A stretch of DNA of 64,000 bases from Streptomyces agglomeratus (GTDB taxonomy: Bacteria; Actinomycetota; Actinomycetes; Streptomycetales; Streptomycetaceae). The notes beneath the pieces were generated by a model. That model was given only the letters and a program-made list of their open reading frames with translations, was not told the DNA's origin and did not search any database. The DNA lies in NCBI RefSeq assembly GCF_001746415.1, contig NZ_MEHJ01000001.1:3927001-3991000 (forward strand), written 5' to 3'. Made by a program: the position numbers and the translations under genes. Each line of letters begins with the position of its first letter. Within the stretch, counting starts at the first letter, position 1. Of this stretch, positions 8,996-17,574 are shown in pieces.

Positions 8996-10762
8996 CTACT
9001 TCTCGGACACCGGCTTGCGCAGCTGAATGTTCAGCTCCCGCAGCCGTGCCTCCTCCAGCGTCGTCGGCGCGCCCATCATCAGGTCCTGCGCGTTGCCGTT
9101 GAGCGGGAAGGCGATCGTCTCGCGGATGTTCGGCTCGTCGGCCAGCAGCATCACGATGCGGTCGATGCCCGGGGCGATGCCGCCGTGCGGCGGGGCGCCG
9201 AACTGGAACGCGCGGAGCATGCCGGCGAACTCGCGCTCGACGGTCTCCTTCGAGTAGCCCGCGATCTCGAACGCCTTGAACATCAGCTCGGGCTCGTGGT
9301 TGCGGATCGCGCCGGAGGAGAGCTCGACGCCGTTGCAGACGATGTCGTACTGCCAGCCGAGGATGTCCAGCGGGTCCTGGGTCTCCAGGGCCTCCAGGCC
9401 GCCCTGCGGCATCGAGAAGGGGTTGTGCGAGAAGTCGATCTTGCCGGTCTCCTCGTCCTTCTCGTACATCGGGAAGTCGACGATCCAGCAGAACCGGAAC
9501 ACGCCCTCCTCGAAGTGTCCGGCGCGCTTGGCGGCCTCGACCCGGACCGCCGACATGATCTTGGAGACCTCGTCGAACTCGCCCGCGCCGAAGAAGATCG
9601 CGTGGCCGGGGGCCAGCGACAGGCGCTCGGTGAGGACCTTGACGTTCTCCTCGGTGAGGAACTTGGCGATCGGGCCGCTCAGCGAACCGTCCTCGCCGAC
9701 CCGTACCCAGGCCAGGCCCTTCGCGCCGTGCTCGACGGCGTAGTCACCGAGGCCGTCGAAGAACTTGCGCGACTGGCCTGCCGTGTCCGGCACCGGCAGC
9801 GCGCGGACGTGCTTGCCGGCGAATGCCTTGAACTCCGAGCCGGCGAAGACGTCGGAGATGTCGACGAGCTCCAGCTTGGCGCGCAGGTCGGGCTTGTCGT
9901 TGCCGTACTTCAGCATCGACTCGCGGAACGGGATCCGCGGGAACGGAGACGTGACGTGGCGGCCGTTGCCGAACTCCTCGAAGAGCTCCGTCATCAGCTT
10001 CTCGATCGGCTGGAAGACGTCCTCCTGCTCGACGAAGGACATCTCCACGTCGAGCTGGTAGAACTCGCCCGGCGAGCGGTCGGCGCGGGCGTCCTCGTCG
10101 CGGAAGCACGGCGCGATCTGGAAGTACCGGTCGAAGCCCGAGATCATGAGGAGCTGCTTGAACTGCTGGGGCGCCTGCGGCAGCGCGTAGAACTTGCCGG
10201 GGTTCAGGCGGGACGGGACGACGAAGTCCCTCGCGCCCTCCGGCGACGTGGCCGTCAGGATGGGCGTGGCCATCTCGTTGAAGCCCAGCGCCGTCATCTT
10301 GTGACGGATGGCCGAGATGACGGCCGTACGCAGCATGATGTTGCGGTGCATGCGCTCGCGGCGCAGGTCCAGGAAGCGGTACTCCAGGCGGCGCTCCTCG
10401 CCGACCCCGTCGTCCGTGTTGATCTGGAACGGCAGCTGCTGCGACGCGCCCAGCAGCTCGACGTCCGCGACCTCGACCTCGATCTCGCCGGTGGGCAGCT
10501 CGGGGTTGATGTTGTCGGCGCCGCGCGAGACGACCCGGCCGTCGACGCGGACCACCGACTCCTTGTTCACCTTGTCGAGGGCGTCGTACGCGGGGGTGCC
10601 GGGGCGGGCGACGAGCTGCGTGATGCCGTAGTGATCGCGCAGATCGATGAAGAGGATGCCGCCCAGGTCTCGACGATTGTGCAGCCAGCCGCTCAGCCGG
10701 ACGTCGGTGTCGACGTCAGAGGCGCGGAGCTCGCCGCAGGTGTGGGACCTGTACCGATGCAT
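8996..10762 (-). CDS. aspS: Aspartyl-tRNA synthetase, bacterial type
   Basis: This 588-aa class II synthetase charges tRNA-Asp in the cytoplasm. The N-terminal OB-fold anticodon domain (residues about 1-110) includes [20 protein letters not shown]. The catalytic core shows motif 2 ([20 protein letters not shown]) and motif 3 ([13 protein letters not shown]). The length and the ~100-residue GAD insertion in between match the bacterial, not archaeal, form. Streptomycetes lack AsnRS and use a GatCAB route, so the enzyme may also aspartylate tRNA-Asn; this is family knowledge, not seen here. The start ATG is preceded by GGATGAACG. Its promoter must lie in the 143 bases shared with the divergent phosphatase gene. 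Confidence 0.96.
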   Translation of the reverse strand: MHRYRSHTCGELRASDVDTDVRLSGWLHNRRDLGGILFIDLRDHYGITQLVARPGTPAYDALDKVNKESVVRVDGRVVSRGADNINPELPTGEIEVEVADVELLGASQQLPFQINTDDGVGEERRLEYRFLDLRRERMHRNIMLRTAVISAIRHKMTALGFNEMATPILTATSPEGARDFVVPSRLNPGKFYALPQAPQQFKQLLMISGFDRYFQIAPCFRDEDARADRSPGEFYQLDVEMSFVEQEDVFQPIEKLMTELFEEFGNGRHVTSPFPRIPFRESMLKYGNDKPDLRAKLELVDISDVFAGSEFKAFAGKHVRALPVPDTAGQSRKFFDGLGDYAVEHGAKGLAWVRVGEDGSLSGPIAKFLTEENVKVLTERLSLAPGHAIFFGAGEFDEVSKIMSAVRVEAAKRAGHFEEGVFRFCWIVDFPMYEKDEETGKIDFSHNPFSMPQGGLEALETQDPLDILGWQYDIVCNGVELSSGAIRNHEPELMFKAFEIAGYSKETVEREFAGMLRAFQFGAPPHGGIAPGIDRIVMLLADEPNIRETIAFPLNGNAQDLMMGAPTTLEEARLRELNIQLRKPVSEK

Positions 10763-10905
10763 CGTCGTTCATCCAGCCTTCGGGATTCGGGGTAGTCGGA
10801 GCACCCAAGGTTACCGCCCGGCGCATCCCCTTTAATTTGCCGTTCGGTACCCGCCCCGACGGGCCTCGGCCAGCCGGTCCGGCCACGACCTGTAAAGATG
10901 AAGCA

Positions 10906-13026
10906 ATGCGTACCGAGGACATCCTGGCCGCCATCGCGACCGGCCTGTGGCGCTGGGACAACGCATCCGGGGTCGTCACGCTCGACGCGGAGGCCGCCCG
11001 GCTGCTCGGGCTGCCCGCCGAGCCCGTGACGCTGCCCGAGGCCGCCGTACGCTCCCGTTTTCACCCGGTCGACTGGAACGAGATCAACGGGGTCGTGAAC
11101 CTCGCGGTCGCCGAGGGCACGCTGGCCGAGGCCCGGCTGCGGATCATGGACGTCGACGGACGGCTGCTCAGAACCGTGCGCAGCCGCTCCAAGCCGGTCG
11201 TCGAGGGCAACGACTACCAGCTCTTCGGCACCCTCCAGGAGGTCGCGGAGCCCCGGCCGGGCGACGCCGCCCACACCCCCGTCACCGGCGACTGGCGGCG
11301 CTCCCGCGAGGCGTTCCTGCTGGACGCGGGGCGTGCGCTGGCGGAGGCGCGGTCCACCGCCGAGGTGCTGCGGGTCGCCGCGTCCCTGTCGATGCCCGGT
11401 TTCTCACCCGACAGCCTCGCCGTCTTCGGCTCGTCGGGCAGCCGCATCACGGTCCTGGGCCACCACGGGTACGGGCCGGACGACGACCTCCCCTTCGCCG
11501 ACATGCTGCGCGACACCGACCATCCGGCGTCCGAGGTCGTACGGACCGGGCGGGCCATCTATCTCTCGTCCCCCGAGGAGTACAGCCGCCGCTACCCCGC
11601 CGGCCGGCCCCTCGCCCGCAACGACGAGCCGCGCTCCTGGGCGTTCGTGCCCCTGACGGTGGCCGGCCGCACCATGGGCGCCTGGATGGCGGGCTTCGCG
11701 CACCCCGTGGCGTTCACGCCCGACGAGCGTTCCGTGCTGACCACGGTCGCCAGGATGCTCGCGCAGGCCCTGGAGCGGGCCTCGGTGGCCGAGAACGAGC
11801 GCGAGCTGTCCCTGGGCCTCCAGCGGTCGATGATGCCGACGCTGGGGCCGGAGATCCCGGGGATGACGGTGGCCGCCCGGTACGTTCCGACCGGCGGCGG
11901 CCTTCAGGTCGGCGGCGACTGGTACGACATGATCCCGCTGCCCAGCGGGCGAATAGCCCTGGTCATCGGGGACGTACAGGGGCACGACGTACGGGCCGCC
12001 GGACTGATGGGCCAGCTCCGGATCGCCCTGCGCGCGTACGCCTCCGAGGGCCACCGCCCGGACGCGGTCCTCTCCCGCGCCTCCCGCTTCCTGCACGGGC
12101 TGCACGACTTCCCGGGGACGGACACCCACGACCCGGCCGACCACTCCGGTCCGCGCTTCGCGACCTGCCTCTACATCGAGGCGGACCCCGCCACCGGGCT
12201 CCTCGACATCGCCCGCGCGGGCCACCCCGACCCGGCCGTGCGCCTCAGTGACGGGACGGTGCTGGTCCGGCCCACGGCGGGTGGGCTGCCGCTGGGCATC
12301 GTGGCGGACACGGACTATCCGACGACGCGGCTCGTTCTCGAACCGGGCGAGACGATCATGATCTGTACGGACGGTCTCATCGAGACCGGCGGCCACGACC
12401 TGGACACCGGCTGGGCCAGGCTGCGCACGATCATGGAGGAGCACACCGGCGACAGCCTGGAAAAGCTCGCCGACGCGCTGGTGTCGGGCGTCCACGGCCC
12501 CTCCTCGCACCACACCACGGGCCCGCTGGTGGACCGCCGCGAGGACGACATCGCCGTACTGCTGCTGTGCCGCGAGGGGAACGGCTGCGGCTGCGGCCCC
12601 GGTACGGCGGTGCCGCTGGCCCCCGTACGGCGTACGGCACTGACGGTCGCCCAGACCGAGCCGGAACGTATCGCCGCCGCCCGGCAGCAGCTGCGGGATC
12701 TGCTGCACGACTGGGCGGACGGGGAACAGCTCGACGCGGCCGTGCTGATGGTCTCGGAGATGGTCACCAACGTCCTGGTGCACACCGACGGCGACGCGCT
12801 CCTGATCGCCGAGGCGGCGGGCGAACCGGGCGTACGGCGGCTGCGGGTCGAGGTGACGGACGCCAGCGACGAACTGCCGCACAAGCGGCGCCCGGGGGAG
12901 ATGGCGTCCAGCGGGCGGGGGCTGATCCTCATGGAGATGCTCGCGCACACGTGGGGCGTGGACCCGAAGGGCGAGGGCAAGGCGATCTGGTTCGAGCTGT
13001 ACGAGGACCGAGCGCCGCAGCTGTAG
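10906..13026 (+). CDS. PAS/GAF-SpoIIE PP2C phosphatase with C-terminal HATPase domain
   Basis: This 706-aa cytoplasmic signalling protein has three parts. Residues 1-100 are PAS-like (LWRWDNASGVVTLDAEAARLLGL); about 150-300 are GAF-like. A SpoIIE/PP2C Ser/Thr phosphatase domain (about 315-540) has metal-binding Asp residues in GGDWYD (336-341) and CTDGLIE (D489). An anti-sigma-type HATPase_c domain (about 570-700) has the N-box SEMVTNVLVHT (E618, N622) and a G-box in SSGRGLILMEML. Proteins of this layout usually tune partner-switching of sigma factors: the kinase part phosphorylates an anti-sigma antagonist and the phosphatase part reverses it. No partner is encoded adjacent. The ATG choice gives a complete PAS-like domain, but the ribosome site (AAAGATGAAG) is weak. 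Confidence 0.88.
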   Translation: MRTEDILAAIATGLWRWDNASGVVTLDAEAARLLGLPAEPVTLPEAAVRSRFHPVDWNEINGVVNLAVAEGTLAEARLRIMDVDGRLLRTVRSRSKPVVEGNDYQLFGTLQEVAEPRPGDAAHTPVTGDWRRSREAFLLDAGRALAEARSTAEVLRVAASLSMPGFSPDSLAVFGSSGSRITVLGHHGYGPDDDLPFADMLRDTDHPASEVVRTGRAIYLSSPEEYSRRYPAGRPLARNDEPRSWAFVPLTVAGRTMGAWMAGFAHPVAFTPDERSVLTTVARMLAQALERASVAENERELSLGLQRSMMPTLGPEIPGMTVAARYVPTGGGLQVGGDWYDMIPLPSGRIALVIGDVQGHDVRAAGLMGQLRIALRAYASEGHRPDAVLSRASRFLHGLHDFPGTDTHDPADHSGPRFATCLYIEADPATGLLDIARAGHPDPAVRLSDGTVLVRPTAGGLPLGIVADTDYPTTRLVLEPGETIMICTDGLIETGGHDLDTGWARLRTIMEEHTGDSLEKLADALVSGVHGPSSHHTTGPLVDRREDDIAVLLLCREGNGCGCGPGTAVPLAPVRRTALTVAQTEPERIAAARQQLRDLLHDWADGEQLDAAVLMVSEMVTNVLVHTDGDALLIAEAAGEPGVRRLRVEVTDASDELPHKRRPGEMASSGRGLILMEMLAHTWGVDPKGEGKAIWFELYEDRAPQL

Positions 13027-13124
13027 CGGGCACCTCGCTCCCGGAGCGCCGTACCGCCCCCACAGAGGGAAAATGGTCGACAAGACGCCCTGCTCCGCCC
13101 TCGGGGGGACCACGGAGACCCGCC

Positions 13125-13958
13125 ATGAGCATGCAGAAGATCGGAACCGACACCACCGTCCTGGCGGACTGTCTGGAGGTGCCGGGCATCGGCTTCCTCC
13201 CGGTCAACGCCTTCGTTCTGCTCGCCGACGAGCCGGTCGTCGTCGATACGGGCCTCAGCCTCCCCGACCGGAACTTCCTCGACACGCTCGGCTCCGTCAT
13301 GGACCCCGCCGACGTGCGCTGGATCTGGCTCACCCACCCCGACCGCGACCACACGGGCGGCCTGTTCGACCTGCTGGTCGCCGCCCCCGAGGCCCGCGTC
13401 GTGACGACGTTCCTCGGCGCCGGGATCATGTCGACCGAGCGGCCCCTGCCGCTGGACCGCGTGTGCCTGGTCAACCCGGGGCAGTCGCTGGACGTGGGCG
13501 GCGGCCGTATGCTCCGGGCCTTCCGGCCGCCGCTGTTCGACAACCCGGCCACCGTCGGCTTCTACGACGACCGCACGCGGACGTGCTTCAGCTCCGACTG
13601 CTTCGGCGGGCCCATGCCCAGCGCGGAGGCCGCCGTGGACAGTACGGCCGCCGACCTCACCCCGGAGGACCTCCGGGCCGCACAACTGCTGTGGGCCACC
13701 GTCGACAGCCCGTGGGTCCACACCGTCGACACCGGCAAGTACCTCGCCACCGTGCAGCCGTTGCGCGCCATGGAAGCGGAGACCGTGCTGTGCACCCACC
13801 TGCCGCCGGCCGTCGGCCTCACGCCGAGGATGCTCGACACGATCGCCGGGGCCCCCGGCGCCGATCCGTTCGTCGGTCCCGACCAGCAGGCGCTCGAACA
13901 GATGCTGGCGAGCTTCGAACCGGGCCCGGGCGGCGCCGTCCCGCCACAGGCCATGTGA
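13125..13958 (+). CDS. MBL-fold protein related to flavodiiron/ODP oxygen-binding domains
   Basis: This 277-aa protein starts at an ATG with GGAG seven bases upstream, 98 bases after the phosphatase gene on the same strand. The metal motif is H71-P-D73-R-D75-H76, followed by SSDCFGG (Asp ligand) and CTHLPP (His ligand). The H-x-D/E-x-D-H layout and the SSDCFG segment resemble the diiron ODP group rather than beta-lactamases. The expected His in the LHWP-type segment is replaced (LFDNPAT). There is no flavodoxin domain, so it is not a full NO/O2 reductase. It could bind a di-metal centre for O2 or NO sensing, possibly feeding the upstream phosphatase. That link is inference. Confidence 0.75.
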   Translation: MSMQKIGTDTTVLADCLEVPGIGFLPVNAFVLLADEPVVVDTGLSLPDRNFLDTLGSVMDPADVRWIWLTHPDRDHTGGLFDLLVAAPEARVVTTFLGAGIMSTERPLPLDRVCLVNPGQSLDVGGGRMLRAFRPPLFDNPATVGFYDDRTRTCFSSDCFGGPMPSAEAAVDSTAADLTPEDLRAAQLLWATVDSPWVHTVDTGKYLATVQPLRAMEAETVLCTHLPPAVGLTPRMLDTIAGAPGADPFVGPDQQALEQMLASFEPGPGGAVPPQAM

Positions 13959-14034
13959 ACGGCCCGTACGACGGAACCGCCCCCGCACCGCAGAACCGGC
14001 CACGGCCCCGCAGCCCGCACGGCCGGGGCTCCGG

Positions 14035-15090
14035 TCAGTGCCGCTCGTACTCGCCCCGCCGCATCTCCCCGACCACCCCGAAGACGGCTGCCGTCAGCGG
14101 CACCGCGAGGAGCATCCCGAGGACGCCCGCGACGGACGCCCCGGCGGTGATCGCGATCATCACCACGGCCGGATGCATCTGGACGGTCCGGCTCTGGATC
14201 ACGGGCATGAGGACGTGCCCCTCGAACATCTGCACGGCGAACACGATCCCGAGCGTCCACAGCGCGATCACGACCCCCCGGTCGGCGAGCGCGACCAGGA
14301 TCGCGACCGCGCCGGAGATGAACGCGCCGAGGTAGGGGATGTACGCGCCGACGAAAACCAGCGCGCCCAGCCCGACCGCGCCCGGCACGCGCAGAATCAG
14401 CAGCCCGACGGTGATGAGGAGCGCGTCGATGAGCGCGATGAACGTCGTACCGCGCATGAAGCCCTCGACGGCCTCGAACGCGCGGCGGCCCATCGCCTCG
14501 GCGGTTTCGCCCGTCGAACCCGGCGCGAGCGACTTCAGGGTGTCCGCCGCCTTGTCCGAGTCCCGGAGGAAGAAGAAGATCAGCAGCAGCGCCAGGACGG
14601 CGACCGCCGTCATCTCGCCGACCACGCTGAGCCCGGCGATCAGCCCGGAAGCCGCCGTACCACCGAACTTCCCGAGCAGTTCCTTGGCGTTGCCGGCCAC
14701 GTCGTCCAGGGAGGTGCCCGCCGCCCCGAAGTGCGTGGCCAGGTCCTTGGCGGCCAGTCGGAGCGAGGCGATGATCTGGTCGCCGGTCTCGGCGAGCGCG
14801 CTGACGACGATGTACGTCGCGCCGCCCGCGACGGCGACGACCGCGACGCAGGTCAGCATGGCGGCGAGCGACCGGTTCAGCCGCATCGCGACGAGCCGCC
14901 GGTGCAGGGGGCCGAGCAGCGCCGTACCGAGAATGGCCAGCAGTACGGGCGTGACGGCGGTCTTGAGGGTGACGCACAGCCAGACCCCGACCGCGGCGAC
15001 CCCGGTGACGAGCAGGGCGACACCGCACCAGGCGGCGACCCGGCGTGCGGACTCGGGGAGGAGCGGCTGAGTCGGCTCGGGCGGCTGCAC
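14035..15090 (-). CDS. AI-2E family (PerM-like) membrane permease
   Basis: This 351-aa integral membrane protein starts at ATG 15090. It has two N-terminal membrane helices (CGVALLVTGVAAVGVWLCV, TPVLLAILGTALLGPL), a third helix (LTCVAVVAVAGGATYIVV), a soluble loop, and a C-terminal cluster of five or so helices. The cluster includes VLALLLIFFFLRDSD, the family-typical VGAYIPYLGAFISG, and QMFEGHVLMPVIQSR. The family transports small molecules; some members export AI-2 or act as Na+/H+ antiporters. The substrate cannot be read from sequence. It converges on the MBL gene and sits alone. Confidence 0.88.
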   Translation of the reverse strand: MQPPEPTQPLLPESARRVAAWCGVALLVTGVAAVGVWLCVTLKTAVTPVLLAILGTALLGPLHRRLVAMRLNRSLAAMLTCVAVVAVAGGATYIVVSALAETGDQIIASLRLAAKDLATHFGAAGTSLDDVAGNAKELLGKFGGTAASGLIAGLSVVGEMTAVAVLALLLIFFFLRDSDKAADTLKSLAPGSTGETAEAMGRRAFEAVEGFMRGTTFIALIDALLITVGLLILRVPGAVGLGALVFVGAYIPYLGAFISGAVAILVALADRGVVIALWTLGIVFAVQMFEGHVLMPVIQSRTVQMHPAVVMIAITAGASVAGVLGMLLAVPLTAAVFGVVGEMRRGEYERH

Positions 15091-15133
15091 CGCCCCAGCG
15101 GATCACGGACGGCGCGCGACGGCCCGCCGGGGG

Positions 15134-15170
15134 CGCCCGCCCGGGTGACCGTTCGTCAACCGGGCGGGCG
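15134..15170 (-). terminator. Hairpin terminator after the pirin gene
   Basis: CGCCCGCCCGG (15134-15144) and CCGGGCGGGCG (15160-15170) pair perfectly around a 15-nt loop, 11 bases past the pirin stop. Confidence 0.7.
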
Positions 15171-15180
15171 TGCCGGACTC

Positions 15181-16143
15181 TTACTCGCCGATGCCGTGGA
15201 CGGCCGGGATGGTGCCGAGGCGGCCACCCTGGAAGTCCTCGAAGGCGCGCTTCAGTTCTTCCTGCGTGTTCATCACGAACGGACCGTAGTGGGCCATCGG
15301 CTCCCGGATCGGCCGCCCGCCGAGCAGGACGACCTCCAGGTCCGGGGTGTTGGAGTCCTGGTGCTCGTCCGCGCGCACGGTCAGCGAGCCGCCGTCGCCG
15401 AAGACCGCGGTCTGGCCCTTGTGGACGGGACGGCGGTCCGTACCGACGGCGCCGCGCCCGGCCAGGACGTACGCCAGGCCGTTGAAGTCGGCGCGCCAGG
15501 GCAGCGTGATCTCCGCACCCGGCCGCAGCGTCGCGTGGATCATCGTGATCGGGGTGTGCGTGATGCCGGGGCCCTCGTGACCGTCCAGCTCGCCCGCGAT
15601 GACGCGCAGCAGCGCTCCGCCGTCGGGGGACGTCAGGAGCTGCACCTGGCCGCCGCGGATGTCCTGGTAGCGGGGGGCCATCATCTTGTCGGAGGCCGGC
15701 AGGTTGACCCACAGCTGGAGGCCGTGGAAGAGACCGCCGGACACGACCAGCGACTCCGGCGGCGCCTCGATGTGGAGGATGCCGGCCCCGGCGGTCATCC
15801 ACTGGGTGTCGCCGTTCTGGATGCTTCCGCCGCCGCCGTTGCTGTCCTGGTGCTCGAACGTGCCGTCGATCAGGTACGTGACCGTCTCGAAGCCGCGGTG
15901 CGGGTGCCACGGGGTGCCCTTGGGCTCCCCCCGGGCGTACTCCACCTCGCCCATCTGGTCCATCATGATGAACGGGTCGAGGTACGTGTAGTTGATGCCG
16001 GCGAAGGCACGGCGTACCGGGAAGCCCTCACCCTCGAAACCGCCCGGAGCGGTCGTGACGGCCAGCACGGGACGCGCTGCGGCGCCGATCGGCGCCGCGA
16101 CCTTCCGCAGGGTCAGCGGGTTTTCAACGGTTACTGCGGGCAT
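15181..16143 (-). CDS. Pirin family bicupin protein
   Basis: This 320-aa protein starts at an ATG with an AAGGAGG ribosome site. The N-terminal cupin has all four pirin iron ligands: H80 and H82 in WHPHRGFETV, H124 and E126 in GILHIEAP. The second cupin ends with RPIREPMAHYGPFVMNT, a standard pirin signature. Bacterial pirins are cytoplasmic non-heme iron proteins reported as quercetinases or as modulators of metabolic enzymes. This one has no neighbour that narrows the role. It is monocistronic between two hairpins. Confidence 0.92.
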   Translation of the reverse strand: MPAVTVENPLTLRKVAAPIGAAARPVLAVTTAPGGFEGEGFPVRRAFAGINYTYLDPFIMMDQMGEVEYARGEPKGTPWHPHRGFETVTYLIDGTFEHQDSNGGGGSIQNGDTQWMTAGAGILHIEAPPESLVVSGGLFHGLQLWVNLPASDKMMAPRYQDIRGGQVQLLTSPDGGALLRVIAGELDGHEGPGITHTPITMIHATLRPGAEITLPWRADFNGLAYVLAGRGAVGTDRRPVHKGQTAVFGDGGSLTVRADEHQDSNTPDLEVVLLGGRPIREPMAHYGPFVMNTQEELKRAFEDFQGGRLGTIPAVHGIGE

Positions 16144-16206
16144 GGCGGGCCTCCTTGTACGTCCACTTTAGTTGAACGTAGAACTTCTTGCCACCCGTAA
16201 CGGGAA

Positions 16207-16234
16207 ACGCCCGGGAGGAATTCCTCCCGGGCGT
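16207..16234 (-). terminator. Perfect 28-nt palindrome, terminator after the LppU-like gene
   Basis: Arms ACGCCCGGGAGGAA (16207-16220) and its exact complement (16221-16234) abut with no spacer. The structure lies 57 bases past the LppU-like stop and 64 bases before the pirin start on the same strand. Termination is the simplest reading. The centre GGAATTCC could instead be a protein-binding palindrome. Confidence 0.65.
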
Positions 16235-16291
16235 CCCGTCGGGCGTCCGTCGCGGCCACCGCTCGCACCGCTTCTCGCGTACCGCCGGTCC

Positions 16292-16837
16292 CTACTTCTT
16301 GATCTCGTCGATGCAGAGCACGAACTGCTTGCCCGAGCTGCGCCGGCCGGTCCGGCTCTCCTGGTAGCCGATGTCCGACTTGCCCTCGCACTTCGAGGTC
16401 TCCAGCGTGTCGGGTATCACCTCGACGACCTTGTACGCGGCTTCGGCGCCCCCGCACTCCACCACCTGGAGGTCGGGGCTCACCGTGGTGCCGTTGTTCT
16501 TGAGGCAGTCACCGGCCTCCGCGTGGTCGGCGTCGTTCTGGCTCGCGAAGTAGCCGACCACGCACATGATCGCGACGATCACACCGGCCACGATCTGGAA
16601 GATCTTCTTGGCACCCGGGCCGCTGCGGGACGGCGGAGCCGGCGCGGGCGGCGCGTTCCACTGCTGCTGGGGCGGGTACTGCTGCTGCTGCGGCGGATAG
16701 GGCTGCTGCTGCGGATACGCCTGCTGCTGCGGGTACGGCTGCTGCTGCGGGTAGCCGTAGCCCGGCTGCGGAGGCTGCTGGCCCTGCGGGTAGGGCTGGC
16801 CGTACGGGCCGGGGCCCTGCTGCGGCGGATGAGTCAT
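16292..16837 (-). CDS. LppU/SCO3897-like single-pass membrane protein with Pro/Gln-rich N-terminus
   Basis: This is a 181-aa protein. Residues 1-75 are a cytoplasmic Pro/Gln/Tyr-rich tract with repeated PQQQ-PYP units; residues about 78-98 (IFQIVAGVIVAIMCVVGYFA) span the membrane. The extracytoplasmic C-terminus begins EAGDCL and has four cysteines (111, 128, 150, 175), probably two disulfides. The AGDCL start and cysteine pattern resemble LppU-type actinobacterial proteins of unknown function. The ATG at 16837 is chosen because GGGGGAA precedes it and upstream residues look non-coding. The neighbouring SseB-domain gene also has a Gln/Pro-rich end, hinting at co-localisation; that is inference. 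Confidence 0.78.
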   Translation of the reverse strand: MTHPPQQGPGPYGQPYPQGQQPPQPGYGYPQQQPYPQQQAYPQQQPYPPQQQQYPPQQQWNAPPAPAPPSRSGPGAKKIFQIVAGVIVAIMCVVGYFASQNDADHAEAGDCLKNNGTTVSPDLQVVECGGAEAAYKVVEVIPDTLETSKCEGKSDIGYQESRTGRRSSGKQFVLCIDEIKK

Positions 16838-16911
16838 GCGGATGTTCCCCCGTGACGTCGCGAGTGCTTGGCGTGAGCACGCTATGACATCACGCCGACA
16901 CTCCCCCACCG

Positions 16912-16950
16912 AGGCGGCCCTCCGGCCACGAACGGCCCGCTCGGCCGCCT
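16912..16950 (-). terminator. Possible hairpin after the SseB-domain gene
   Basis: AGGCGGCC (16912-16919) pairs with GGCCGCCT (16943-16950), with an inner GGCC/GGCC pairing in the loop. It lies 16 bases beyond the SseB-domain stop. The stem is short, so this is only plausible. Confidence 0.35.
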
Positions 16951-16965
16951 GCGCGGCACCGGCGT

Positions 16966-17439
16966 CTAGCCGTACATCCGCCGCATCGCGAAGTCGACCA
17001 TCTGCTCCACCGCCTTCGCGTCGAAGACCATCCGGTGCTCACCCTCCATGTCGAGGACGAAGCCGTACCCGGTCGGGAGCAGATCGATCACCTCCGCCCC
17101 GGTGATCACGAAGTACTTGGACTCCTTGCCCGCGTACTTCCGCAGCTCCTTGAGCGAGGTGAACATCGGGATCACCGGCTGCTGGGTGTTGTGCAGCGCG
17201 AGGAATCCCGGGTTGTCGCCGCGCGGGCAGTAGACCTTCGACGTCGCGAAGATCTGCTGGAAGTCCTCGGCGGACAGCGATCCGGTGGTGAAGGCGCGCA
17301 CCGCGTCGGCGAGCGAGGGCGGAGACGGCTCCGGGTAGAGCGGCTGCTCCCCGTAGCCGCCCTGGGGCGGAGGCTGCGGCGGCGCGTACTGCTGCTGCTG
17401 CTGCTGCTGTCCACCCTGGTTCTGGTCGTAGCCGTACAT
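16966..17439 (-). CDS. SseB-domain protein with Gln/Pro-rich N-terminus
   Basis: This is a 157-aa protein. Residues 1-45 are Gln/Pro/Gly-rich (seven consecutive Gln). The remainder matches the SseB N-terminal-domain family: FLALHNTQQPVIPMFTSLKELRKYAG, then ITGAEVIDLLPTGYGFVLDMEGEHRMVFDAKAVEQ. In actinomycetes these small cytoplasmic proteins have no established function; the name comes from a type III secretion chaperone and should not be over-read. There is no signal peptide or membrane segment. It is divergent from the acyl-CoA dehydrogenase gene, with a 135-base shared regulatory region. Confidence 0.8.
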   Translation of the reverse strand: MYGYDQNQGGQQQQQQQYAPPQPPPQGGYGEQPLYPEPSPPSLADAVRAFTTGSLSAEDFQQIFATSKVYCPRGDNPGFLALHNTQQPVIPMFTSLKELRKYAGKESKYFVITGAEVIDLLPTGYGFVLDMEGEHRMVFDAKAVEQMVDFAMRRMYG

Positions 17440-17487
17440 GGCGGCAAGCCTACTCAGTCACACATCGCCCGAAGGGGTTGCGCCTTA

Positions 17488-17526
17488 TTACCGACGGGTA
17501 GCATCATCGTAGCTACTTGCTAGTAG
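17488..17526. promoter_or_regulatory. Candidate operator palindromes upstream of the acyl-CoA dehydrogenase gene
   Basis: Two short inverted repeats lie in the AT-richer part of the divergent region: TACC-GACG-GGTA (17489-17500) and CTACT-TGCT-AGTAG (17513-17526). The second lies 48 bases before the dehydrogenase ATG. Both have the size of TetR/GntR-type sites expected for fatty-acid genes. The regulator is unknown. Confidence 0.3.
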
Positions 17527-17574
17527 TAGATGTACGAGGAACCTGCCCTCCCGATCCTTAACGGAGCCGTTGCC

